64,000 nt of DNA from Sneathiella litorea (GCF_009882915.1 NZ_WTUW01000001.1:682357-746356), one strand, 5' to 3'; shown: positions 1-8,416, counted from the stretch's first letter. The notes: generated by a model from the sequence alone, not told the origin. A program made the numbers and translations.

Positions 1-1
1 T

Positions 2-652
2 CTGTATGGCTATGGACAAACAGTTGCATGGGATGATAGCCGGCCGCAATCGTTAGCTGATCAGGCGAAACTTATGGTTCCATTCCTACCGAAAAATGGC
101 GACGCCGTCTCAATCGTAGGGCATTCCTTTGGCGGAAGTGTTGCCATGAAAGCGGCCGCGTTGTTCAAAGATCAGGTCGACCGCCTCGTATTGATCGAAC
201 CAAACCCTTTTTATTTACTTAGACAACATGAGCGATCCGAAGCCTATCAAGAGGCGGTTAATTTAAGAGATGTGATTATGGAAAAAGGGAGAACCAAATC
301 ATGGGGTATCGCCGCAGAGGTATTTGCTAACTATTGGACGGGAGAAGGAAGTTGGGACGCGATGCCTGACGACAGAAAATCCAAGTTCACCAAAAACCTA
401 GAACCTAATTTCCATGAATGGGATGGGGTAATGAACGAAGAGATTTCTTTAGCAGAATGGGAAATTAGCCTGCCCAAAGCAACAACCGTCATCTCTGCCG
501 CAGACACCGTTCGCTCTATCCGCGAGATTTGTGCGTTAATGAAGCAAAACATCCCCAACTGGAAGCACGAACAGATCAACCGTGGTGGACATATGGCTGC
601 TCTAACGAAGCCTGATTTAATCAACCCGATCGTAGCAAACGCGCTCACTTAA
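2..652 (+). CDS. alpha/beta hydrolase, 5'-truncated by window edge
   Basis: The reading frame is open to the left edge of the window, so the true start lies outside. A methionine codon at position 74 exists, but the residues before it (including an LYGYG segment typical of the strand before the nucleophile elbow) read as normal hydrolase sequence. The nucleophile elbow GHSFGGS is visible just after position 119, with Ser as the presumed nucleophile. Near the C-terminus, RGGHMAALTKPD supplies the catalytic His. The substrate cannot be inferred. It belongs to the large alpha/beta hydrolase fold family (esterases, lactonases, haloalkane dehalogenase-like). It is the first gene of the AT-richer accessory segment and is separated by about 110 bases from the recombinase gene. 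Confidence 0.8.
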   Translation: MYGYGQTVAWDDSRPQSLADQAKLMVPFLPKNGDAVSIVGHSFGGSVAMKAAALFKDQVDRLVLIEPNPFYLLRQHERSEAYQEAVNLRDVIMEKGRTKSWGIAAEVFANYWTGEGSWDAMPDDRKSKFTKNLEPNFHEWDGVMNEEISLAEWEISLPKATTVISAADTVRSIREICALMKQNIPNWKHEQINRGGHMAALTKPDLINPIVANALT

Positions 653-763
653 GATGTCCCTTTGGGCTCGAAGCGGAATTTGCAATTCTTGCTACAGAGG
701 TGAAGAGTGTGTTGCTGAATGTCTCAGTGTTGAGGATGGAGGGTATGGAACAAAGGACTAGCT

Positions 764-1399
764 ATGTCTGCTTCCAACAATCTCCCGATGATCATCCCCT
801 CGAAACATGCTTGGAACCACTGTCGAATAATTGGACAAAAACGACCGTTGCTTCCTAAACATGTTTGGGCAATTAGAGTCCGGCTTGAGCTTTCAAAACG
901 GTTGCGTGACCTGGCATTGTTCAATATGGCCATCGACAGTAAATTGAGAGGGTGTGATCTCGTTCGATTGAGAGTGGCGGATGTCTTCTCGGCTGGTTCA
1001 GTCAAAGAACGCGCCTCGATTTTGCAGAGCAAAACGAAAACACCTGTTCGATTTGAAATCACTAAAGGGACAAGGATCTCCGTTTCTGATTGGATTGCTC
1101 ATCCGCTTATGAGTGGTCATGACTATTTGTGGCCTAGTCGGTTCCAAGACCGTCCGCACATCTCGACGCGACAATACGCACGAATGCTAAAAGACTGGGT
1201 GATGTCTATTGGACTTGAACCTAGTGCCTATGGAACGCATTCGATGCGCAGAACCAAGGTTGCACAAATCTATAAAAAGACGGGCAATCTCAGAGCAGTT
1301 CAGCTTCTACTTGGCCACACAAAAATGGACAGTACCGTTCGTTATCTTGGAGTAGATTTGGAAGACGCACTAGCCATTTCTGAAGATGTCGAGATCTAA
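764..1399 (+). CDS. tyrosine recombinase (integrase), catalytic core only
   Basis: A 211-residue protein matching the catalytic domain of the phage integrase family. The active-site set is readable: Arg62 (SKLRGCDL), Lys92, His159-x-x-Arg162 (THSMRR), His185 (LLGHT) and the nucleophile Tyr194 (VRYLGV). It is short: the SAM-like core-binding domain is largely missing and only about 50 residues precede the first catalytic Arg. Stand-alone integrases of about 200 residues are common in proteobacterial accessory regions. It may be a functional small recombinase or a remnant of the enzyme that brought in the island. It is not adjacent to the tRNA-Thr gene at 8322-8397, so the link to that site is inference. 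Confidence 0.85.
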   Translation: MSASNNLPMIIPSKHAWNHCRIIGQKRPLLPKHVWAIRVRLELSKRLRDLALFNMAIDSKLRGCDLVRLRVADVFSAGSVKERASILQSKTKTPVRFEITKGTRISVSDWIAHPLMSGHDYLWPSRFQDRPHISTRQYARMLKDWVMSIGLEPSAYGTHSMRRTKVAQIYKKTGNLRAVQLLLGHTKMDSTVRYLGVDLEDALAISEDVEI

Positions 1400-1406
1400 C
1401 TGCCTG

Positions 1407-1444
1407 TTGGGTCGGTTGAACAACCGGCCCAAAGCAGTCGTTTT
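1407..1444 (+). terminator. possible terminator after the integrase
   Basis: Arms TTGGGTCGGTTG (1407-1418) and CAACCGGCCCAA (1421-1432) are complementary with one G-T wobble. The innermost pairs must open to give a 4-base loop. Four T residues follow at 1441-1444 after an 8-base gap. The stem is strong but the U-tract is weak and displaced, so this is a candidate only. Confidence 0.4.
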
Positions 1445-1535
1445 AGCCCTATTTGTTTTGTACTTTGAGTTTCTCCAAAACTGACTTTTCGACATCAGCG
1501 TAGCTTGCAAAATGGAACCCTGTTATGTTTGAAAT

Positions 1536-2060
1536 ATGACTATATTGGTATCTCTTTCTGGCCTTCCTGGAGTGGGCAAGACAACTCTAGCGAAGGAATT
1601 GGCGGCGAAAGTCATAGCCATCCATCTACGGGTAGATTCCGTTGAGGCAGCATTGAAGAACAGTTCCCTGAGAATCCATCCAGCTGAAGAAGCAGGCTAC
1701 TTGGTAATAGCTTCTGTCGCGATAGACAATCTCTTACTTGGCTTTGACGTAATCGCGGATACGGTCAATCCAATTGATATATCGAGAAAATTATGGGCTG
1801 AAACTGCCACCGCTGGCGAGGCTCACCTGTTGAACGTTGAGGTGGTTTGCTCTGATCTATCCGTTCATCACGACAGAGTAGAGAAACGTGAAAGTGACAT
1901 CGAAGGCCTCGTTGTTCCCAACTGGAGAAAAATAACCAGTCGAATATACGAACCTTGGCACGAAGATCGTTTAATTGTGGATACCAGCATAGATTCAATC
2001 GAAAAATGTGCAGTTATTATAGCAGATGAAATGGCAAACCTGCAGCCCACAATTTCTTAG
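1536..2060 (+). CDS. small P-loop NTPase, AAA_33/kinase-like
   Basis: A 174-residue protein starting with a beta-strand and the Walker A loop GLPGVGKTT (residues 9-17). The pattern is that of the AAA_33 group of small phosphotransferases (zeta-toxin-like, gluconate/chloramphenicol kinase-like), with RVDSVEAAL after the first helix as a possible substrate-binding segment and a later basic stretch (RVEKRE, WRKI) that could form the lid. The target is unknown. It stands alone in the accessory region with about 135 bases upstream and 145 downstream. No antitoxin-like partner is seen next to it, so a toxin role is not supported. Confidence 0.7.
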   Translation: MTILVSLSGLPGVGKTTLAKELAAKVIAIHLRVDSVEAALKNSSLRIHPAEEAGYLVIASVAIDNLLLGFDVIADTVNPIDISRKLWAETATAGEAHLLNVEVVCSDLSVHHDRVEKRESDIEGLVVPNWRKITSRIYEPWHEDRLIVDTSIDSIEKCAVIIADEMANLQPTIS

Positions 2061-2206
2061 GCTTGGGCGCATTTCGGACTTAGGCAACGGCAGCGGGCGT
2101 TTGTTGCTATCGAATTGGGTATTTATCTGATTGACTGCTTAGATTGCAGACTTATTACGAATGTTCTATCAAGAATGCGCTACCTCCTGCATAGACTGAG
2201 AATTTC

Positions 2207-3373
2207 GTGAAACCGATATCCATTTCAAATAAAGAAGCACGCCAGCTTTGGCTTTCATCGCAAGGGTTAGGCGATGCTCCAACCGGACCGCTAGATGTAC
2301 TGGGGATCATAAAGAAACTTGGTTTTGTACAGCTTGATACGATACAAGTTGTTTCGCGAGCGCATCATCATATTCTTTGGAGTCGCAATCAGCACTACCG
2401 CGAACCCATGCTTGATCAATTGCTTGGACAAGACCGGTCTATTTTCGAGCACTTCACCCATGATGCATCAGTTATTCCGATGGACTATCTTCCGATGTGG
2501 CGCCGCCAGTTTCGACGTAAAAAGGAGCAGATGGATCGCCCAGGATGGTTAAAAAACCCACCTGATAAATCTATTCGCAAAGCCATATTAGAACGCATTC
2601 GCAAAGAGGGACCATTGTCGACACACGCCTTTGATACGAAAGCTGTCGGAGAGAAGAAGATGTGGTCACGTCCACCGCATAAACTTGCGCTGGACTACAT
2701 GTGGTACAGCGGCGAACTTGCGACTTGCCACAGAGCGAATTTCACCAAATTCTATGATCTGGCAGAACGTGTCTTTCCTGCGGAATTGCACCGTACCAAA
2801 ATGAGTGATGAAGAGCAGATTGACTGGTTATGTCGTGCTGCCTTGGATCGAATGGGTTTTGGTACTGTTGGTGAAGTTCAAAGATATTGGGATGCGTTGA
2901 GCGCCACAGAAGTGCGCGACTGGCTCGCTCGTTCGGATTCAACCCTTCAAACTGTTGAAATCGAAACAGCGCAAAGAAGCAGGATTACTGCGTTTGCACT
3001 TGCGGACATAGAAGAAAGAATAGATGTTTTGAAGCCTGCCACTAGTCGGCTTCGTATTCTCAATCCTTTTGATCCAGTTATTCGCGATCGGGATCGCTTA
3101 TCTCGTTTGTTTGGTTTTGAGTATCGGGTGGAAATGTTCGTGCCAGAGGCTAAACGCATTTGGGGCTACTATGTCTATCCAATCCTAGAAGGCCACCGGT
3201 TTGTTGGTCGCATAGAAGTAAAGGCGGATCGCAAAAACTCTTTTCTAAACGTGATCAACTTTTGGCCTGAAAAAGGATGCCAATGGCCCGGCAGCCGTTA
3301 CCAGAAACTGACATCGGAGTTGGAACGTATGAAGAAATTTGTCGGAGTCAATGACGTTGTCTGGACTGTGTAA
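2207..3373 (+). CDS. winged-helix DNA glycosylase, AlkX/YcaQ family
   Basis: A 388-residue protein of the HTH_42 (formerly DUF1006) family, typified by E. coli YcaQ (AlkX), which unhooks interstrand DNA crosslinks and removes alkylated purines. The length is normal for the family. The catalytic Q-phi-D motif appears as Gln42-Leu-Asp44 (FVQLDTIQVV), the version reported for the YcaQ branch rather than the Q-phi-Q of AlkZ. The HDASVIPMDYLPMW segment and a C-terminal FVGRIEVKADRK region also fit. It acts on cytoplasmic DNA. It lies on its own between the kinase-like gene and the defence-type trio, within the accessory segment, so it may be a damage-repair passenger gene. Confidence 0.8.
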   Translation: MKPISISNKEARQLWLSSQGLGDAPTGPLDVLGIIKKLGFVQLDTIQVVSRAHHHILWSRNQHYREPMLDQLLGQDRSIFEHFTHDASVIPMDYLPMWRRQFRRKKEQMDRPGWLKNPPDKSIRKAILERIRKEGPLSTHAFDTKAVGEKKMWSRPPHKLALDYMWYSGELATCHRANFTKFYDLAERVFPAELHRTKMSDEEQIDWLCRAALDRMGFGTVGEVQRYWDALSATEVRDWLARSDSTLQTVEIETAQRSRITAFALADIEERIDVLKPATSRLRILNPFDPVIRDRDRLSRLFGFEYRVEMFVPEAKRIWGYYVYPILEGHRFVGRIEVKADRKNSFLNVINFWPEKGCQWPGSRYQKLTSELERMKKFVGVNDVVWTV

Positions 3374-3555
3374 GTACATGATACAAAGATAAGCAAACCG
3401 CCCAGATTGACAGCGGCACTTCCGGCCCTTAGCGGACATTGGCATCCAACATGCTAACTCTTTGCTAGAAAAAATATCCAGACAGTTGGGCAACCGACAC
3501 TTTCATCGCCCGTTCTTAGTCTCTACAATAGGTTCAAACAACTATGGAAGTATCA

Positions 3556-5649
3556 ATGGACGACTATGAAATTGTCATCGAAAACTGCAACAGTATCGAC
3601 ACTGCAAACATTGGCGTGAAAAAGGGATGTTTGAACATCAAGTTTGGACCCAATGGGCTTGGAAAAAGTACGATCGCCAAAGCAATAGTTAGCCAAGCCC
3701 GTGACGATGGTACTTTGGCAGATCTTGTACCTTTCAAGAGCCGTGGAAAAGCCGATGCAGCGCAGCCAAAGGTTGATGGGATTGGGGATATCAGTTCTGC
3801 GCTTGTTTTCGATGAAGCATACGTTAATTTGTTTGCTTTTCAGCAGGATGAGGTTGTCAAAAACAGCTTTGATATTTTCATCAAAACGCCTGAGTACGAC
3901 ACAGCAATGGCTGACATTGAAAAGCTCTTTGATGGTATCAAGAAGGCCTTTGCAGATCGCCCAGAAATCGAACAAACGACAAAGGATCTCAAAGACCTTA
4001 GAGATGCCTTCGGTAAGCCTAACAAAGATGGCTCAATCGCGAAGTCCAGCAAAGTGCTCAAAGCATTTGGTTCAGGCAATAAGATTGACAACATTCCAGA
4101 TGCGTTGATGCCGTTTGAGATGTTCGTGAAGAGCGCCAACCCATCAAAATGGATAGGGTGGCAGATCAAAGGCAAGGAGTTTCTAGAGTTAGGAGATACC
4201 TGCCCCTATTGCGCAACTGAACTGCCCAAACCTGAGCAAAAGGAAACAGCACTGGCCGTTGCCAAGGAATACGATGCGACAGCCATCAGTCACCTCAACA
4301 ATTTGAAGGAAGTCATCGAGCGTTTGGGAAAGTACTTTAGTGATGGTTGCCAAGAGAACTTAGCAAAGATCACAAAAGCAAAAACGGAGCTGACTGCACC
4401 GCAAAAAAGCTTCCTGAGTGATCTCAAAAATAGCATTGAAGCGTTGATCCAGCAGCTAGATGGGCTGAGAACAATTTCATTCTTTTCGCTCCGCGACGTG
4501 GATGAGATCGACAAGAAAATGCCCCTTTTTAAAATTGACCTTGGTATGATTGATAAGCTCGATTCCGATCAGACTCGGGCAGTCACCGACCCGATAAATG
4601 CCCAATTGGATAAGCTGATTGAGCAAGTCGGCAACCTCAAAGGTCAGATCAACAAGCACAAAGCGAAGATCAAAAAAACCATCGAAGAGAACCAAGATAG
4701 CATCAATGGGTTCTTGAAGTCTGCGGGCTACAAGTACTCCGTGCAGATCATATCTGAACCAGATTCTTACAAGATGAAACTGATCCACGAAGACCTATCA
4801 GAATTCGTCGACTCTGCCTCAGCACATCTTAGCTACGGCGAGAAGAACGCTTTCGCTTTGGTACTCTTCATGCATCAGGTGATTAGCGAAGACCCCGACA
4901 TCGTCATACTAGACGATCCGATCTCATCCTTCGACAAGAACAAGAAATTTGCGATCATACATCAGCTGTTCAGGCGGAAAGGTAGTCTTCGAGATCGGAC
5001 TACCTTGATGCTTACTCACGACATTGAGCCAGCTATCGATGTCGTCAAAGGCATGGCTCACAAATTTAAAGACCCGAAGCCATCAGCGACTTTCCTCTCT
5101 TGTCGGCAAGGCGAGGTCAAGGAAACGCTAATCACAAGCGATGACATCCGCACATTTGCAAAAATCTGCAAAGACATCCTGTCGGAAAACATCGACGATG
5201 TGATCAAAGCTATTTACCTACGTAGGCATTATGAAATTTTGGACAACGTAGGATTAGAGTACAATCTTCTTGCTAGTTTGTTCAAAGGGCGGGCGGTTCC
5301 GACTTTAGCAACCGCAACTGAAAATCGTGACATGACAGCACAGGAGAAAACCGACGCCGAGACTAAAATTAAGACACTGATACCATCATTCGCCTACGAT
5401 GCATTGGTACAGCAGGTTGGTGATGATGAAGTGATGAAGGCGAAATTCCTTGGAACTGACGTTGGATACGAGAAAATCCAACTGTTCAGGATCATCAGAG
5501 GCAAGCATCAAGACGACATCATTTCGAAATTTATCAATGAATCGTACCACATCGAAAATGAGTATGTTATGCAACTCAACCCCCACAAGTTTGAGAGCGT
5601 GCCAGAATATGTCGTTGAAGAATGTTCTAGGCTCTTGCAGGACGCGTAG
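3556..5649 (+). CDS. SMC/RloC-like AAA_13 ATPase with zinc hook
   Basis: About 697 residues with an ABC/SMC layout. Walker A GPNGLGKST lies at 31-39. Helical, probably coiled-coil stretches run from about 105 to 390 and are interrupted by CPYC (216-219), a Rad50-type zinc-hook signature. Then come the signature loop LSYGEKNA (about 425), Walker B VILDDPISSFD (about 450-461) and H-loop LTHD (about 485). The C-terminal 200 residues are outside the ATPase. This layout matches AAA_13 proteins such as the anticodon nucleases PrrC and RloC. A PrrC-type R-x3-E (R556, E560) and a downstream His (H665 in YHIENEY) are present, but the assignment of an anticodon-nuclease triad is my inference. Start 3556 is preferred over ATG 3544 because GGAAG sits 5 bases before it. 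The methyltransferase gene follows after 68 bases. Confidence 0.75.
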   Translation: MDDYEIVIENCNSIDTANIGVKKGCLNIKFGPNGLGKSTIAKAIVSQARDDGTLADLVPFKSRGKADAAQPKVDGIGDISSALVFDEAYVNLFAFQQDEVVKNSFDIFIKTPEYDTAMADIEKLFDGIKKAFADRPEIEQTTKDLKDLRDAFGKPNKDGSIAKSSKVLKAFGSGNKIDNIPDALMPFEMFVKSANPSKWIGWQIKGKEFLELGDTCPYCATELPKPEQKETALAVAKEYDATAISHLNNLKEVIERLGKYFSDGCQENLAKITKAKTELTAPQKSFLSDLKNSIEALIQQLDGLRTISFFSLRDVDEIDKKMPLFKIDLGMIDKLDSDQTRAVTDPINAQLDKLIEQVGNLKGQINKHKAKIKKTIEENQDSINGFLKSAGYKYSVQIISEPDSYKMKLIHEDLSEFVDSASAHLSYGEKNAFALVLFMHQVISEDPDIVILDDPISSFDKNKKFAIIHQLFRRKGSLRDRTTLMLTHDIEPAIDVVKGMAHKFKDPKPSATFLSCRQGEVKETLITSDDIRTFAKICKDILSENIDDVIKAIYLRRHYEILDNVGLEYNLLASLFKGRAVPTLATATENRDMTAQEKTDAETKIKTLIPSFAYDALVQQVGDDEVMKAKFLGTDVGYEKIQLFRIIRGKHQDDIISKFINESYHIENEYVMQLNPHKFESVPEYVVEECSRLLQDA

Positions 5650-5717
5650 TGCTCATAACGCATTGTTTTAGCTGAAGCATTAACCTAAAATAGGCTAGAA
5701 GTTAGAAAGTTGGGATC

Positions 5718-6869
5718 ATGGCGACGACAGAAAAAAAATCGATGAACCTCGGCTTAACCGCAGCGAAGACGGCAAAGAAGGACGAGTTTTACACACAGTA
5801 TGTCGACATTCAGAAGGAAGTTGAGGCGTATCTTGAGTATGACCATGATACGTTTCGCGACAAGACGGTTTACTGCAACTGTGACGATCCCTTTGAAAGC
5901 AACTTTTTCAAATACTTCGCAGCAAACTTCAATCGGTTGGGCCTGCGTAAGCTGATCAGCACTAGTTATGATGGTTCCTCCATTGCCGGTGGGCAAGTTA
6001 CGTTTGATGAGTACACTGCTGGTAACGAGGAGCGTGAAAAGCCCAAGGCTATTTGCGTAGAGATTGAAGAAGTAACTGACTTCGACGGAGACGGGGCAGT
6101 CGGGATTGAAGACGTCAAATTTTTTCTGGAAAACAACCCGCATTCCCATAGGCCTCTCGAGGGAGGTGGTGATTTTAGAAGCGAAGAATGCATTGAATTG
6201 CTCGCCGAAGCAGACATTATAGTTACGAACCCGCCATTCTCTCTCTTCCGAGAATACTTAGATTTATTGATGGAGCACGGAAAACAAATACTGGTGATCG
6301 GAAATATGAATGCGATCAAGTACAAGGCTGTTTTTCCTCACATTCAAAGCAATCGCTTGTGGCTTGGTCCGAGTATTTCTAGCGGAGATCGTGAGTTTCA
6401 AGTTCCTCAGAGTTACCCGCTTAACGCCGCCGGTTCGCGTGTTGGCGATGATGGGAATAAGTATATCCGAGTAAAGGGTGTGCGATGGTTCACCAATCTG
6501 GACCATGGGCGAAGGCATGAACCCCTGAATCTTATGTCAAAGGCCGACAATCTCAAATTTAACAAGAAACTTGAAGGGAAGCTGGCATATGAAAAATACG
6601 AAAACTATGATGCAATAGAAGTCCCATTCACTGCGGCCATACCTGCTGATTATGATGGCATTATGGGGGTTCCCATCAGTTTCCTAGATAAATACTCGCC
6701 GGATCAGTTTGAAATAATCTGGCAGGCGAGTGGAAATACGCGCGCATCCACTCCTCAAGATATTTTGATCCGAATGGGTTATTCGCGCCACAAAGATGAT
6801 CGCGGAGGCTGTTCGATCCTTGGCGGCAAACGCACCTATGATCGAATTTTTATAAAGGCGAGACGTTGA
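5718..6869 (+). CDS. adenine-specific DNA methyltransferase, EcoRI family
   Basis: A 383-residue protein of the EcoRI_methylase family (S-adenosylmethionine-dependent N6-adenine methylation of DNA). The target-adenine motif IV reads NPPF at 171-174 inside IVTNPPFSLFREYL. The N-terminal segment KKDEFYTQYVDIQKE and the CDDPFESNFFKYF block are also typical. An unusual element is DFDGDGAVGIED (121-132), which fits a calcium-binding EF-hand loop pattern. The recognition sequence cannot be inferred. The next gene starts 4 bases after the stop, so the two are almost certainly co-translated as a modification/effector pair. No specificity subunit and no EcoRI-type endonuclease gene is nearby. Confidence 0.85.
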   Translation: MATTEKKSMNLGLTAAKTAKKDEFYTQYVDIQKEVEAYLEYDHDTFRDKTVYCNCDDPFESNFFKYFAANFNRLGLRKLISTSYDGSSIAGGQVTFDEYTAGNEEREKPKAICVEIEEVTDFDGDGAVGIEDVKFFLENNPHSHRPLEGGGDFRSEECIELLAEADIIVTNPPFSLFREYLDLLMEHGKQILVIGNMNAIKYKAVFPHIQSNRLWLGPSISSGDREFQVPQSYPLNAAGSRVGDDGNKYIRVKGVRWFTNLDHGRRHEPLNLMSKADNLKFNKKLEGKLAYEKYENYDAIEVPFTAAIPADYDGIMGVPISFLDKYSPDQFEIIWQASGNTRASTPQDILIRMGYSRHKDDRGGCSILGGKRTYDRIFIKARR

Positions 6870-6873
6870 GTTA

Positions 6874-8040
6874 ATGCAAACATTATTAGAAACTGAAATT
6901 TGCGTCGCAAACATTTGCGAAGGCTTCTTGTTTAATCAGCTCGAAGGCAAAGGGCTGTTCGGGTTGGCGGGCAAACTCACGATTCAGCCAGAGTATCAGC
7001 GCAACTACATCTATGCGGAAGACAACGGCAAACGTGAACAGGCAGTCATTGAGTCCCTGTTGAAGGGGTATCCGTTGGGGTTGATTTACTTCAACAAAGT
7101 GGGTGACGAAAAGTTCGAGGTTCTGGACGGCCAACAACGCATCACCAGCATTGGACGGTTTGTCACCAATAAATTCGCTATCATGGATGGCGAGAACCCC
7201 AAGCTCTTTGACAGCCTTCCGAAGGACCAGCAGGCAAGAATACTCGATTCAAAAATGCTGATCTATGTTTGCGAAGGTACGGAGACCGAAATCAAACAGT
7301 GGTTTGAGACGATCAACATCGCAGGCGTTCCGTTGAAACCTCAAGAACTGTTAAATGCGATCTATTCCGGCCCGTTTGTGACACTAGCAAAGGCCGAGTT
7401 CAGCAACAGCCAGAATGCAAATATTCAAAAATGGTCGACTTATATCAAGGGTAGTGCCAACCGGCAGGACTACCTTGAACGCGCTTTGGATTGGGTCAGC
7501 AAGGGCGATGTTGGGACCTATATGAGCAGCCATCGTACAGACAACACCATCACCGAATTAAAGAGCTATTTCGACAGCGTAATCGACTGGGTTTCGAGCG
7601 TCTTCACGGACGTTGAGAAGGAGATGCAGGGACTAGAATGGGGGAGGCTGTACGAAAACCACCACAAAACATCCTATGATCCAGCCGCCGTTTCCGCAGA
7701 GGTAGTGGAGCTGTACGGAGACCCCTTTGTTAAAAACAGGCGTGGGGTGTTTGAATATGTTCTAGGCGGGTCTCAGGACTCTAAGCTTTTGGACATTAGG
7801 GTTTTTGATGAAGCCATGAAGCGGTCTGTTTATGAACAACAAACCAAGGCCGCAAAAGCAAAGGGTACGTCGAACTGTCCGCATTGCGCGTTAGGCCACG
7901 ACGCTAACAAAAGTAAGATATGGTCGATGAAGGAAATGGAAGCTGACCATGTCTCCGCTTGGAGCAAAGGCGGTACAACTTCTGTCAAAAATTGTGAAAT
8001 GCTTTGCAAGACTCACAATCGTGCCAAGGGTAATCGGTAA
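6874..8040 (+). CDS. DUF262 (GmrS/SspE-like) protein with C-terminal HNH nuclease
   Basis: A 388-residue fusion. The N-terminal DUF262 domain carries the family hallmark DGQQR at 85-89, preceded by a PEYQRNYIY segment. DUF262 is the NTP-using domain of the type IV enzyme GmrSD and of SspE and BrxU. The C-terminal domain is an HNH endonuclease: zinc-type CPHC at 335-338, the catalytic pair Asp358-His359 (EADHVSAWSKGG), then LCKTHNRAKG with the last Cys and the Asn/His of the beta-beta-alpha metal fold. It is probably the DNA-cleaving effector partnered with the methyltransferase just upstream. DUF262 effectors usually sense modified DNA, so whether host methylation protects or activates is an open point. 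Confidence 0.82.
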   Translation: MQTLLETEICVANICEGFLFNQLEGKGLFGLAGKLTIQPEYQRNYIYAEDNGKREQAVIESLLKGYPLGLIYFNKVGDEKFEVLDGQQRITSIGRFVTNKFAIMDGENPKLFDSLPKDQQARILDSKMLIYVCEGTETEIKQWFETINIAGVPLKPQELLNAIYSGPFVTLAKAEFSNSQNANIQKWSTYIKGSANRQDYLERALDWVSKGDVGTYMSSHRTDNTITELKSYFDSVIDWVSSVFTDVEKEMQGLEWGRLYENHHKTSYDPAAVSAEVVELYGDPFVKNRRGVFEYVLGGSQDSKLLDIRVFDEAMKRSVYEQQTKAAKAKGTSNCPHCALGHDANKSKIWSMKEMEADHVSAWSKGGTTSVKNCEMLCKTHNRAKGNR

Positions 8041-8083
8041 AAAGGGTCGCAGTGGGCTTTACGCAGAACAATTTCGTGTTGGG

Positions 8084-8100
8084 CGTTCGCTCCGCGAACG
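8084..8100. repeat. perfect inverted repeat after the HNH gene
   Basis: Arms CGTTCGC (8084-8090) and GCGAACG (8094-8100) flank a TCC loop, 43 bases after the stop codon. There is no T-run after it, so it is not a standard intrinsic terminator. It could still stabilise the 3' end of the transcript or be a REP-like element. Confidence 0.4.
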
Positions 8101-8245
8101 TCAGCTTTCCGCCCATGATAAGCGTTCGTTGGTATACTTTTTATAGATGCTTCGGGCCAAACTGAAAAGTTTTTCATGGTCATACGCCACTTCCGCTTTT
8201 CTACGCTTCGCAGATACTAAGTCATGGAGGGTACCATGGCATATA

Positions 8246-8266
8246 AGGGGGATAATTAGGGGGATA
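8246..8266. repeat. tandem 9-base repeat beside tRNA-Thr
   Basis: AGGGGGATA occurs at 8246-8254 and again at 8258-8266 (12-base period), in an otherwise very AT-rich stretch that runs up to the tRNA 3' end. Short G-run tandem repeats of this kind are often found between tRNA genes and integrase genes, where they may act as arm-type integrase binding sites. That role is inference here. Confidence 0.45.
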
Positions 8267-8321
8267 TAAAAACTATTTTGTCATATTATATATTATTATT
8301 CAGTAGATTATCTAACATAAA

Positions 8322-8397
8322 TGGTGCCGCTGGGGTGACTCGAACACCCGACCTACGCATTACGAATGCGGTGCTCTACCAACTGAGCTACAGCGGC
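8322..8397 (-). tRNA. tRNA-Thr (anticodon CGU)
   Basis: A complete 76-base cloverleaf on the minus strand with an encoded CCA end (TGG at 8322-8324 on the plus strand). The acceptor stem pairs GCCGCTG with CAGCGGC, the D arm is GCTC-AGTTGGTA-GAGC, the anticodon loop is TTCGTAA giving CGT, and the T arm is GGGTG-TTCGAGT-CACCC. The first anticodon-stem pair is a C-T mismatch. The 3' end faces the AT-rich accessory segment, which is the usual geometry for island insertion at a tRNA. Confidence 0.95.
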
Positions 8398-8416
8398 ACA
8401 TCGTGAATTTCGGCAA

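Noticed and set aside
1536-2060. Zeta-toxin role for the small P-loop protein
   Set aside because: No adjacent epsilon-type antitoxin gene and no zeta-specific motif could be recognised; only the Walker A is secure.
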